In this document: positions 1 through 10,583 of the stretch, one piece after another
Numbering within the stretch: position 1 is the first letter of the stretch
How the letters are laid out: the number at the start of each line of letters is the position of its first letter
NCBI GenBank assembly: GCA_025738555.1
Contig: JAOVFP010000004.1
Span: 5,766,001 to 5,830,000 of the forward strand
Source of the DNA: Cyathus striatus
Taxonomy: Eukaryota > Basidiomycota > Agaricomycetes > Agaricales > Nidulariaceae
Direction: 5' to 3'
DNA: 64,000 nucleotides
Notes under the pieces: model-generated
The model's input: the letters and a program-made list of their open reading frames with translations, nothing else
Told to the model about the DNA's origin: nothing
Database searches by the model: none
Program-made: the position numbers and the translations under genes

Positions 1-2
1 CA

Positions 3-2171
3 CTGGGTGATCTACCATATAGGGAGAGGCTGAAACACACATTCTCACACCCTGCACACACACTATATGAAGGATGCTTGTTGGAGCCAAAAGGTATCAA
101 TACCACTAATGGTGGTGTCAAGGTCAATGTTTGTCACAATTGTATGCAGGAACTAAAGAAAACTCAGGAACCTGATAAGCTAAAACCACCACAACTGTCA
201 TTGGCAAATAATTTCTGGGTTGGAGAGATACCTTGGGAACTGAGGAGGTTGACTTTTGCAGAACAGCTTCTTATTGCACAGGTGTACCCTAGTGTGTACA
301 CCTTCAAATTGTATCCAAAAAAAGTTGGTGGAACTCAAGAAAATCTGCAGAGGGGAATGCAGGGAAATGTAAGCTCTTTTGAGCTGAACCTTGATGACAT
401 GACAAAGATGTTGCATGGGAATCTAATGCCCCAACCACCAAGCATTTTAGCTTCAATAATTACAGTAAATTTTATTGGTGTGAGTCAACTGCTAAAGAAG
501 TATCTGTGGAATACATTTCATGTACAAAGACAAGCCATAGGATTGGCATTGAAGTGGCTGAAGACAAATAATCCGAAATATTATGGAAATATTGAAATTG
601 ATATGGATTGTTTGCAAGCATGTCCAGAGGATGATGTTCCTTGGGAGACTATGAGGATTGTGCAGATTTGTTGATGAAGTAACTGATAGGTATGTTCCAA
701 ATGCTGAAGAAGAAACTGATGGAGATAGTGAAGGGAATGTAACAAGTAAGAATGAAAGTATTAATTAAGGAAGATAAAGCTAATATATTTCATTAGGTGA
801 AAGCACTGGTACTAGTGAGGAACCAGATGTGATTCCACACACAGTTACAGGAACCACTAATACAGATTCATCCAAAGTAGAAGAACCTGAATTGATGGAG
901 TGGGGGTTAAATAACTTATGGGGTAATGGAAGAGAGGGATCCTATGCAGTCAGACATGGCCAAAGGCCAGTATGTGATTTCAGCCGGCCAAAAGAACAAG
1001 CACTATGAGAAGTTATGGATTATGGTAGGAAAAATTACTTTGAAAAGGCCTTTCCATGTATGTTTCCTTATGGAGTTGGAGGGCCTAAAGCAGACCAGCC
1101 TGTGGAAGTTTCATTAGCTGAACATGCCAAGTGGTTGTTGCAATATTAAGATTGAAGGTTCCAAACTCATGAAACAGTTCCATTTGTTATATTTGGTATA
1201 TTACAAAGAAGAGAAGCACTGGGATCAGCATGAATTCAAATGCACAGGAAGAATTTTGAGAAAGAAGCATGACTATTGTCTACCATTACGACAAAGATAT
1301 TTCAAAATGCAAAAGTGGAAGAAGAGAACAACATGGAGATTTCTGATCCAATGATTCAATCTCTGCAGAAGCAAGTATATGCTGTTAGTGGATGAGTGAT
1401 GGGTTCTAATCAATCCAGATATTTACTAACATCTCAGATGTGGTCCACAGTTGTGTATATTGGCTCTCCTTCACTATGGATCACTATAAATCCTTGTGAT
1501 CTTCATGATCCAATAGCACAGATATTTGCAGGAGAGGAAATAGATATGGACAATTTTATCTGAACTGCAGGGCCAGACAAAAACACAAGAGCACAAAACA
1601 CTGCCAATGATCCATATGCAGCTGCCAAGTTTTTCCACTACACTATCAGAACTGTACTTGAAACACTTTATGGAATATCAGTAAACAGATTCAAGGTACA
1701 CAGCACATCTGGAGTATATGGAAAGGTTGCAGCATATTTTGGAACAGTTGAGTCCCAAGGAAGGGGAAGTTTGCATCTTCACTTAATTCTGTGGCTGGAA
1801 AATACTCCAACATCAGAGGAGTTAAAAGAATTATTGAAGACAGAAGGCTTTCATGAGAAAGTAAAAAAGTATATTGCAGCAAACATCCATGCATATGTTC
1901 CAGGAATTGAATCAGAAGAGACAGTTCAAAACATGAGAAATGATGTTGAAATTGCATACTGAAGACTACCAAATCCAGACTTAGACAATTTCTGGGAAGA
2001 ACCCAAGCAATTTGAAGCTAGAGTTGCCAGGGCAAAACAGATTCATACTTGTGAAATTCAAAGATGCATCCAGTATGATGGCAAAGGCCATGTGAAATGT
2101 AAAAGATGAGCACCATTTGAAATTGCTCAGGATGATTATATCAAAGAAGATGGTACATCATTAGTGTCAGC
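3..2171 (+). pseudogene. Helitron Rep-type protein relic (partial, broken)
   Basis: The frame is open from base 3, so the N-terminus lies outside the window. Residues from about 78-640 match the DUF6570-like N-terminal region of fungal Helitron proteins (FWVGEIPWELRRLTFAEQLL, then a V-F-x-G/S-LL-KK stretch and AL-WLK-NNP-YY). After a frameshift near 660 and probable intron sequence to about 795, the Helitron_like_N/Rep part follows: FPCMFPYGVGG near 1050, a WLLQY segment near 1130, PSLWITINPCDLHDPIAQ near 1480, DPYAAAKFFHYTIRT near 1610 and GRGSLHLHLILW near 1765. The last contains the HUH metal-binding pair of a rolling-circle nuclease. It is broken by at least two frameshifts and by TGA codons; two of these (after VSG near 1395, after CKR near 2107) stand where the family has Arg. 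No helicase domain follows, because the reading ends at the TIR of the next element. Confident as to family, clearly non-functional. Confidence 0.85.
1774..1782 (+). other. HUH motif (His-Leu-His) of the Helitron nuclease
   Basis: The codons CAT CTT CAC encode the H-U-H pair in the context GSLHLHLILW. In Helitron Rep proteins this pair coordinates the metal ion for single-strand cleavage. The downstream KKYIAANIHAY segment (about 1866-1905) is where the catalytic tyrosine region lies. The motif is intact although the gene around it is broken. Confidence 0.8.
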
Positions 2172-2646
2172 CAATGATTATCATTAAACCTCTGGCTTAT
2201 ATGAGTGCAGTATTTATTATATGCATGAGCAGGATTATTCATAAGTACTCATTGCCTATAGTACTATTATGTGTACTATTGTTACATACTACTATTACTA
2301 TTATAAGTGCTCATAAGTACTCATTACTTCATGTTTCTCATTATTAGTATGCTACTATTACTATTACGAGTGCTCATAAGTACTCATTACTTCATGTTTC
2401 TCATTATTAATGTACTACTATTACTATTATGAGTGCTCATAAGTACTCATTACTGGAAGTTTCTTATTGTTATATTGAATATTAGTATGGATAGTTAGGT
2501 GATCATAAACATTCATTGATTTTTCTAATTGAATATTTCTATTGTGTGGTTAGGCAATCATAAACAATCATTAATCTGTACTAATTGAATATTGCTATTG
2601 TATGAATGGCTAGATGATCAAAAACAATCATTGATTTCACTTATTC
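2164..2646 (+). repeat. Left long terminal inverted repeat
   Basis: Pairs with 7574-8039. It contains two to three internal direct repeats of about 80 bp built on GTGCTCATAAGTACTCATTA followed by runs of CTATTACTATTA, then repeats of AATCATTGATT/TAATTGAATATT. It is AT-rich and non-coding. Confidence 0.85.
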
Positions 2647-3245
2647 TCGCACATCACATTTGTCACGTTCCTCCTGTGCGTCACATATGTCACACTTATT
2701 CCCGCGCATCGCATTTGTCACGTTCCTCCCGCGCGTCACATATGTCACACATATTCCCGCGCTTCACGTGTGTCACGTTCTTCCCACGCGTCACATATGT
2801 CACATATATTCCCGCGCATCACATTTGCCACATTCCTCCCACGCGTCACATATGTCACATATATTCCCGCGCATCACATTTGTCACATTCCTCCCACGTG
2901 TCACATATGTCACATATATTCCCGCACGTCACATATATCACACATATTCCCGCGCATTACATTTGTCACATTCCTCCCACACATCACATATGTCACATTC
3001 TTCCCGCACGTCACATATGTCACACACATTCCCACGCTTCACATTTGTCACGCTATTTATGCGCTTCACGCTTTTGCTAGGTGTTACTGGTCACATATGT
3101 CACATTCTATCCGCATGTCACATATGTCACGATTGTCACGCTTTACCAATGTGTTATGGTTTTTATGCATGTCACATTGGTCATGTTTTTGAGGTGTTTT
3201 TGAGGTGTTTCACATGTTTTCACACTTGTCACATATTTCAGGTGC
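2642..3245 (+). repeat. 28-bp satellite block, CACATATGTCAC core (forward)
   Basis: About 17-20 tandem units of 27-28 bp alternate between a CACATATGTCACA-type and a CACATTTGTCACR-type half, each followed by TTCCCGCGCAT or CCTCCCACGCGT. The array decays toward 3245. All three forward frames stay open through it, giving repetitive Ser-His-Met-Ser-His peptides that are a by-product of the repeat. Confidence 0.9.
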
Positions 3246-4624
3246 AACACAAGATTTTTGCAAATGTCATGTTTTCCATCCCATTTTAAATCTATTTCAC
3301 ATGTAAAATATCTCAAGTTTTATTCATCAGATACATGATATAACAACAGTAAGTATGTGTACTTATTATTGCTTTTTACATTTGCTCACACTTTTGGAGT
3401 CTGAAGGCACAGTGAGAAGGGGAATTATGAGGTACTGAAGACTTAACAGCTAAAGGGACAGAAGTTGATCACATGTGTGTGGCTACATATATATCCATTC
3501 CATTGTTCAAATTGTTACAGAAGCAAAGTATCCAAATGTGCAGAGTAACTTATTAAAACAAAGAAAACAAAGAAAACAAATATGTTTTTGTAGAATTGAT
3601 GGTCATTACATGGGATAAGACAATTAGAAAATTGTGGAAGTGTAACAATAATAAGAAACTAGAATTGAAATGTAGCATGTATGTGTAGGTCCATTGACAA
3701 AGTATGAAATTTTTGGAAATTAGATGGTATGAGATATTTTACAATCAGAACTTGAGATGTGATATGATGGCAGTAAACATTTTCCTATTGAAAAGAACAG
3801 TGATATAGAACTACAGATGAATAAAAAATGTGAAAGATTAGTGAAATATGTAATTCAACATCAAACTTACACATCTCAGTAATTAGGTGATTGTGATTCT
3901 TGCATCAAGCATTGGCTAAAAAAATGTCTTCAACAAACATTATTGAGTCACATATCTGTTTACTCTACATGTCTACTTCAGTTTCTTTGTTTTAGTGATA
4001 TAAAGAGATAATGGAAACTATCTTTGCTCCCAGTAATATTGTGTCACAATTCACTTCTACACTACCATATGTGTTCACATTTCTGATATATATTATATAG
4101 TTCTTTTAGTATTTGTATTCATATTTAAGTATGAAAACACCTCTGGTACTTCTCTACTCATTCTTGCCCAGTGGACATTACTTTCTTGCTTTTCAATAGT
4201 CAGACACCATCTAGAATTGACACTCAACAAGTATTTCACAATGTTCTTGCCCAATTGAGTATCAGGAAGTGGTCCATACAACTGCTATTGCTGAATTTCC
4301 TTCTTTTGACATGATTTTTAAATTTAAATAAGTTGTTAATATCAAAGGCCAAATTACATTCCTAAGTAATGAACTAACAGTTAATTGTGGTGTTACTGCA
4401 GCATTGTCAATGACTGGGTCAGACCCTGTCAGTCAAAAGAGTATAAGTGAGTGATCAACAGTAAACTGGTCAGCCACTGATTATCAATGGAAAAGGTGAA
4501 ACACCTCAGCCTTATATTTCTTGAGTCATGCACAGGGTGTGTAATATATTGACCTCCATTGACTGACCCTTCCAACACTGTCACTGGGTGCTCTGATTCC
4601 TGTGATACAATAGGTGTGACAATG
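3246..4624. other. AT-rich spacer between the inverted satellite blocks
   Basis: No reading frame longer than about 60 codons and no family resemblance is seen. The sequence is AT-rich, poor in CpG, and has no obvious internal repeat. Confidence 0.6.
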
Positions 4625-4872
4625 TGACATGGGGGTAAAATGTGACATATGTGACCAGTAACACCTAGCAAAAGCGTGACATGCATAAATAGCGTGACAA
4701 ATGTGAAGCGCGGGAATGTGTGTGACATATGTGACGTGCAGGAAGAATGTGACACATGTGAAGCGCGGGAATATGTGTGACATATGTGACGTGCGGGAGG
4801 AACGTGACAAATGCGATGCGCGGGAATAAGTGTGACATATGTGACGCGCAGTAAGAACATGACAAATGTGAT
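4625..4872 (-). repeat. 28-bp satellite block, opposite orientation
   Basis: Same unit family as 2642-3245 but inverted (GTGACATATGTGACG with GCGCGGGAA). Eight or nine units remain. Together the two blocks form a large imperfect palindrome around the ~1.4-kb spacer 3245-4625, in which I see no gene. Confidence 0.88.
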
Positions 4873-5062
4873 ACTGTGGATTTACTAGTATTAATAATAT
4901 ACTAATATACCCTTGCAATATTCAATGATCACTTATGATCACTATTAGATTTAGTAATAGTAGATAAATATACTCTTGAAATACTCAATAATCACTTATG
5001 ATCACTATATTCAATTAAAAAAATCAATGATTGTTTATGATCATCTAGCCATTCATACAATA

Positions 5063-7290
5063 AAGAAATAAGGCCAGCAAGCAGTACAGCCCACTACCTC
5101 AACAAAAGAGATACTGAATTACAGGAAGCCTAAGTTATGAAGAGAATTTGATTGCCCTTAGTTTGTGCTAGGAGGTCTTGTAAACAGTAAGCTCTTTAAA
5201 GAAAAGCTCAACAAAAGTAATCTACAGGTACCATAAATCCAGATAAGCAACATTTATTTAGTGTAGTAAGTGAAGAGGACATATCCAAGTCCCTCTCAAG
5301 AGCAATCATAATGATCGAGAGAGTAGAGAAAATGTTGCAAAATTTATAGATTTTATTATATACACATACAATTGCATGTGAAAGATCAGTAGAGAAAAAT
5401 TAATGAATGGGAGATATCTGAATAGACATGTAAGAATAGAACCACAATAGAGACTTGAATAAATTGAACAGTGAGTAGGTAGTTCATTTGGAAGTAGAGC
5501 AGACAAGACTACACATATCAAAGGACACAAAGACTGAAGAGGAGGACAGGAAATACCACATAATGAAAATGAAACTTGGCAGATGGAATGACTGGAGGAG
5601 AGGATGGGAGGACTGGAGTACATAGTCAATGTGCACAAAGAAATCTGGCAAGTGCTCTTGTTGCTCTGATATGCCAATGCCAGATCCAGATTCACAAACT
5701 CTTAGCTTACACATACTCTGTGTATTATGGAGGGGACACTGGATTGGATGCTAGCTTTGAGGAGGTTGGTGAGGGAATGAAGGCAGAGGACAATGGCACG
5801 AAGGAATCTATGATGTGTAAAGTTGGGTGTGTGAATAGCTACAATGACCATTTCACTGTCCAGAAAATCATGCAAAGGAACAGGAAGGTGAGTAAAGAAA
5901 AGGATTGCAACTGCAAGCCTCCCCTCACCACCCCCCAAAATACATTTCCATAATGCAAAGTAGTGTGCTGTATGCAGAGACTGCATTCTGCCCTTTCTGA
6001 CCAACTCATTACTCTGTCGAAAGGTCAAAATGTCTTCTGTGATGGGTTCTCACTGCTCAGTAGTTTCAAGTTGGACTGGCTTGAGGGAAGGAAGTGGAGA
6101 GTCAGATGGTGCTCTAAGAAGCTAGCTTGAAGATGGATGTTGAGAGCCTGAGAATGAGGACAAGGATGAAAGGTGGAATTGGTGGTGGTGGTTGAAATTG
6201 ATAACATGCTAGGATGAGGGAGGGAAGGGGGAGAGAGGGGTGAAGATGATGTGGCACTGTTGTGCTGGGAGGATGATGATGTGATATCAAGATATCAATA
6301 TGACTGGAGACAACGGGATGAAGAGAGGAGGGGGAGTGTGGCGGGGTTCGTCAAGGTGGGGGACTTGAGGTGGGGACTTAAGGTGGACGATACAAGTTGA
6401 TGTATGTGGAAAAGTAATGAAGAAGAGAATGAAAATGTTAGAAACTACAGAAAAAACAAAGGGATGTACTATGATCACATTCCTCTGTTAACTTATCCAA
6501 ACTTGCAATATCATCATTGGAAGTTGGACCTGGTGGATACAATGGCGAGGGGGGCAAGAGGAGAACCAAGCGAATGGGTGTCAGCGAAGAAAGGGGGTGG
6601 ACAGACAAGACAACATCAAGCTGAAAAGAAAGAAATGAGGGGAAGATGGCAATGAGGGGATGATAACAACGGATCCAATATGAGCAAGGTATCTTCTCAG
6701 TCAACATCTTGGACAGGGAATCCAGAGGATGTGGAAGAGGAGAAACAGTGTTGGTGTCCCATTCGTCCAGACATCACAGCTGCCTGTGAATCTGTTAGGA
6801 TTGTTGGGATTTTGAATGTCAATAATACTATGTGGGTGTTAGTTTGTGCAAGGAAGAGGGGAGGTGGCACATATTAATAAGTAAGTGAGATAACTGGGGG
6901 AATGGATTACAGAGCTCAATAAGAGCTCAACTATATTCGAATAGGCAGAGATCTGTACACTGCCATAAGCACCAGGGACCAGGGTTGTTTAAGTTGAGAG
7001 TTATATCACATGGCCAAGGAGGGAGTTATATAAGCCCTTGAACAAGAATAACTGTAGTATAGAGCATTTTGAATGAATTATAGTAAGTACAGGGATTGGA
7101 ATTGAAATATTGAAGGAAAGGGTACTATATAGCATAAGAGGCGAAACAATGTGATTTGTCAGTGCTTCAATGGTCACAGATAGTCACAGGCCACTGGCCA
7201 ATCAGATTTAGATCCCATCCAAGATCCGAAAAATGCCTTATAGGGAAATCCAAATGACCCTATAACCCAACTACCTTAAAAGGTAGTGGG
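5063..7290 (+). mobile_element. Nested 2.2-kb hairpin-ended element (AATAAGGCC family)
   Basis: It interrupts the extra TIR copy precisely; AATA flanks it on both sides (5059-5062 and 7291-7294). The 5' end reads AAGAAATAAGGCC then CCCACTACC; the 3' end reads CCCTATAACCC followed by the hairpin ACTACCTTAAAAGGTAGT and GGG. The same ends occur at 28673-29454 and 61002. The subterminal CCCACTA...TAGTGGG pair is a short inverted repeat. AATA may be a 4-bp target duplication, or part of the element's 3' terminus if it moves by rolling circle. The longest frame inside (5576-5953 plus) has no recognisable domain; a minus-strand frame at 5306-5695 is hydrophobic, low-complexity and unconvincing. Confidence 0.7.
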
Positions 7291-7294
7291 AATA

Positions 7295-7573
7295 GCAATA
7301 TTCAATTAGTACAGATTAATGATTGTTTATGATTGCCTAACCACCATACAATAGAAATATTCAATTAGAAAAATCAATGATTGTTTATGATCACCTAACT
7401 ATCCATACTAATATTTAATATAACAATAAGAAACTTCCAGTAATGAATACTTATGAGCACTCATAATAGTAATAGTAGTACATTAATAATGAGAAACATG
7501 AAGTAATAAGTACTTATGAGCACTCATAATAGTAATAGTAGCATACTAATAATGAGAAACATGAAGTAATGAG
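7295..7573 (-). repeat. Truncated extra copy of the right TIR, split by an insertion
   Basis: Bases ~5020-5062 joined to 7295-7573 reproduce the inner part of the right TIR, in the same orientation as 7574-8039. The 2.2-kb element at 5063-7290 sits exactly between the halves. The left TIR therefore gives the empty-site sequence: CATACAATA followed directly by GCAATATTC. Confidence 0.8.
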
Positions 7574-8039
7574 GAATAAGTGAAATCAATGATTGTTTTT
7601 GATCATCTAGCCATTCATACAATAGCAATATTCAATTAGTACAGATTAATGATTGTTTATGATTGCCTAACCACCATACAATAGAAATATTAAATTAGAA
7701 AAATCAATGATTGTTTATGATCACCTAACTATCCATACTAATATTTAATATAACAATAAGAAACTTCCAGTAATGAGTACTTATGAGCACTCATAATAAT
7801 AATAATAATACATTAATAATGAGAAACATGAAGTAATGAGTACTTATGAGCACTCATAATAGTAATAGCAGCATACTAATAATGAGAAACATGAAGTAAT
7901 GAGTACATATGAGTATGTGTAACAATAGTACACATACTAGTATTATAGGCAATGAGTACTTATGAATAATCCTGCTCATGCACATAATAAATACTGCACT
8001 CATATAAGCCAGAGGTTTAATGATAATTTTGGCTGACAC
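7574..8039 (-). repeat. Right long terminal inverted repeat
   Basis: Reverse complement of 2164-2646, ending in GGCTGACAC. It differs from the left copy by scattered substitutions and small indels in the ATA/ATT runs. Open frames here (for example 7854-8042 minus) are repeat reading only. Confidence 0.85.
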
Positions 8040-8061
8040 CACTCACCAACCAGTCAACAAC

Positions 8062-8587
8062 AAGAAATTTTACCACTGCGGGATCAGACCAAATGGAAAA
8101 TCGGGGGAACAAGCATGGGAGGAACACCTCAAGAGGGAGAATCAGGATGACTACAATGTGATCAGAGACTTCTATCCAGGCTACTGACATTAATGAAGTT
8201 CAGGTGACCTTCATCCTTTATATTGGGGGTAATGTTATGATTTTTCTTTCTTTCATCTATTTACATATCTTTTCTTTTCTTTTCATTGACTTGTTTGGTA
8301 TCATCAAGAAGCACACTTGGAGGTCCAATGCCCTTGTAAAATATCTCAGTATAATTGACGAGGACCACAATTCTACCACTGCATATGCAGAGAAACATCC
8401 TGGTAACCCCCCCAGGGCTCATAAGTATCATGTTGGAGCCACCATAAGCACATGTACAGTGATACCAGGTCTCCCCAGGAACTTTTATGACAAAACATGG
8501 TACAACAGTCTTTCCAATCATGATAAGAAGTACCTTGAAGCACAGAATGAGATAGAGCTGCCAGAGATAGCACAAATGAATCATTAG
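8062..8587 (+). pseudogene. Unrecognised gene fragment, two exons, beside the TIR
   Basis: Reading from about 8062 gives a soluble segment (FYHCGIRPNG, then DDYNVIRDFYPGY) up to a stop near 8186. A T-rich stretch resembling an intron ends with an AG just before 8307. A second coding stretch then runs to 8587 (GNPPRAHKYH, GLPRNFYDKTWYNSLS, LEAQNEIELPEI). The composition looks protein-coding rather than random, and the GLPRNFYD...W segment resembles sequences often seen beside fungal transposons, but I cannot name the family. No confident start codon is visible. Confidence 0.35.
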
Positions 8588-8685
8588 ATAGGTAGTACAT
8601 GGTGTAAAAGTGGTAGATCCTATAACTGAAGTTTAATTATGTTGTGTTATGTCAAGTTGAAGAGGGAATATGGCAAGGTAGTATC

Positions 8686-9590
8686 ATGGGATTACCAGAA
8701 TATGAATTGTGCTGAAAGCTAGAAAACAGATTACCAGAGTACAAGCTATTGAAGGAGTTATGTTGAAGGCTGGAAATAAAAAGATGTACTATGGGATTAC
8801 CAGAGTATGTTTAAGTGGAATGATTAGGTTACTCTGGAATTACCAGAGTATGCTTAGATGATTGCCAGATTATGTTTGAGTCCAGAAAGTTGATGTGCTG
8901 ATGTGCTGACAGGTTATTGATTATATTTGTTTATATCAAATGGCATTGTAAACAACTCAAAGTCTATGGTAAACAAATAAATAGTAACGGCAATGCCTGT
9001 CTTTCGGCTCACCCATTCACTATCTTCTGCATCCATGCTATGGTAGTCCCAAAGCATGTAACTCTCCACTTACCAATTCAATACTCTGGTAATCCCAAAG
9101 TAATTCTGCTCCCACTCCCACTCTCACTACGCTTCCCAATGTCAAATGCTTGCAAGTACTTTGGTAAAGCCAATGTACTGTACTCATTCCCTCCTTCAGA
9201 ATCAGAGCTCCAAGTCTTCATCTTGATTTCAAGCTGCTGTCAGCATTCCATGCACACTATAATGTCTACATATTACAAGAGAATATACCTGTTGCATTGG
9301 AAGTGCACCAACTCACATCAGGTTGCTATGCAAATATAGCTATTATTGTACTTATTGGTGTGTGCTCAGCTGGCCTTGTAGCATTTTTGGTAGCTAGGGT
9401 GCATGCTATAACAGTTCATTGTTGTTTTTACCCATATATTAAACCTACCCCCCCCCCCCCCCCCACACACACACATACACCCAAATGATATCATACATTC
9501 CTCTTTGCAGCCTCTACATATTTCAGTAATCATGAAACAACTATTCATCCCTTTTGCAGCTACATGTTCTGGTAATCCCAAGACACTCGT
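8686..9590. repeat. Dispersed inverted GGATTACCAGAGTATG repeats
   Basis: The 16-mer GGATTACCAGAGTATG and close variants occur repeatedly at 8688-8870. Its complement (ACTCTGGTAATCCC) occurs near 9080 and 9555. The two clusters face each other across ~200 bp. The open frame 8917-9339 overlaps the cluster and shows no domain. Confidence 0.6.
9448..9483 (+). repeat. C17 tract followed by (AC)n
   Basis: Seventeen cytosines (9448-9464) are followed by about eight AC dinucleotides. This is a simple repeat and a likely slippage or assembly weak point. Confidence 0.95.
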
Positions 9591-9679
9591 CATTCCTCCT
9601 TGCAGCTACATGCTTTGAAACACTTTCCAATCCTCAGCACCATGTCTTTGACTGATGGTGAAATGCTTCTGTAGAAAAT

Positions 9680-10583
9680 GTGGCTGATGAGCTAGCTAGT
9701 CTCACTATTGACCCAGCTACTGATGCCTCTGTGGAGGATGAGATCAAGGAACTAGCCTCACATATTGCTGTGACTACACTCTTTGACAACAGCTCACCTC
9801 AAACCAATGGCAGTCACATATGGTCCAGATCTAAACAGGCAGATCTTTTGGGGAATGAAGCTCTCATTCATACTCATTATGTGGATACCAACACCAAAGC
9901 ACAATGTGATTCTAAAAAATTATCAGAGCTTTGTTTATCAGCCCATTTGTTGGCTGATGAAGTAACTGCTGAACTGGCCCAGATTTCATGTAAATCTAAT
10001 AATGATGGCACCAAACTCCCATTGGCATATCTTCAAGAGCAATGTAAAGCTCTACAGACAGATATTGTTGGCTCCATGTTCAGTGATTCATTAGCTGTTC
10101 AAGAGAAACTTGGGATTACAAAACAAATTGACAGATCTATTGACCTGCTACAAGATACAAATGTTCATTGGATAGTTGGGACTGTAAAACAGCAGCCAGC
10201 CAGTGTAACAATCAAATACAACAATGGTACGTCATTCCATACAGTAGTTGATAATACATACATACTTACATACTTTTATTATTATAACAGATCATCACTT
10301 TCAGCTGCTGCTTGCTGGTACAGACCCAATCCACCAACTTTCGATCTTCATGGCTGCAGCATGCCATGTCATCTTGAATGTAGGGCATAGAGGAGGCATT
10401 TTTATGTTTGCAATGATTAAATACATTGTGCAGCTATGTCTAATGTGTGGATATGGACCTTCATTATTGCTGCTTACACCTTGTGATCAAAATTTTTTGT
10501 ATGATTTCCTGGTAGATGGCTGTAGGCCAGAAGAAGAATTGAATCTAGAAGGAAAAAAGCATTGTATATGCAGTTTGTCCTAG
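9680..10583 (+). pseudogene. Transposon-associated protein, N-terminal part (spliced, degraded)
   Basis: Exons 9680-10226 and 10291-10583 join in frame across a 64-nt intron (GTACGT...AACAG). No ATG starts the frame; an in-frame GTG at 9680 is only the first possible start. The product is acidic at first (DELASLTIDPATDASVEDEIKEL contains a short internal duplication). It ends in a hydrophobic IFMAAACHVILNVGHRGG segment, a helical region, and YDFLVDGCRPEEELNLEGK. After a frameshift the sequence continues into CPSPNCHHTYW near 10580-10610, a Cys/His cluster. In Agaricomycetes this order precedes the zinc-binding motif of CACTA/Tnp2-type transposon proteins. That assignment is my inference from pattern, not certain. 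Confidence 0.4.

Larger units (their letters stand above)
2164..8039. mobile_element. 5.9-kb unit with ~470-bp terminal inverted repeats
   Basis: The outer ends are GTGTCAGCC at 2164 and its complement GGCTGACAC ending at 8039. Bases 2164-2646 and 7574-8039 are near-perfect inverted copies of each other. The unit terminates the Helitron coding relic. No convincing target duplication is visible at the two ends, and no transposase is recognisable inside, so it is either a non-autonomous DNA element or an inverted duplication. Inside are an extra partial copy of the right TIR, two satellite blocks in opposite orientation, and a separate nested element at 5063-7290. Confidence 0.7.

Noticed and set aside
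2592..3289. Three overlapping plus-strand frames rich in Ser-His-Met-Cys
   Set aside because: All forward frames are open because the 28-bp satellite lacks stops; peptides are period-driven and the reverse block (4429-4918) gives the same peptides.
5306..5695. Hydrophobic minus-strand ORF as a membrane protein
   Set aside because: Composition reflects AG/CT-rich DNA; no ATG context, no helix pattern of regular spacing, and the opposite strand is equally open.
8040..8600. Continuation of the Helitron gene after the TIR unit
   Set aside because: The sequence does not resume any Helitron motif, and no target duplication links the two flanks.
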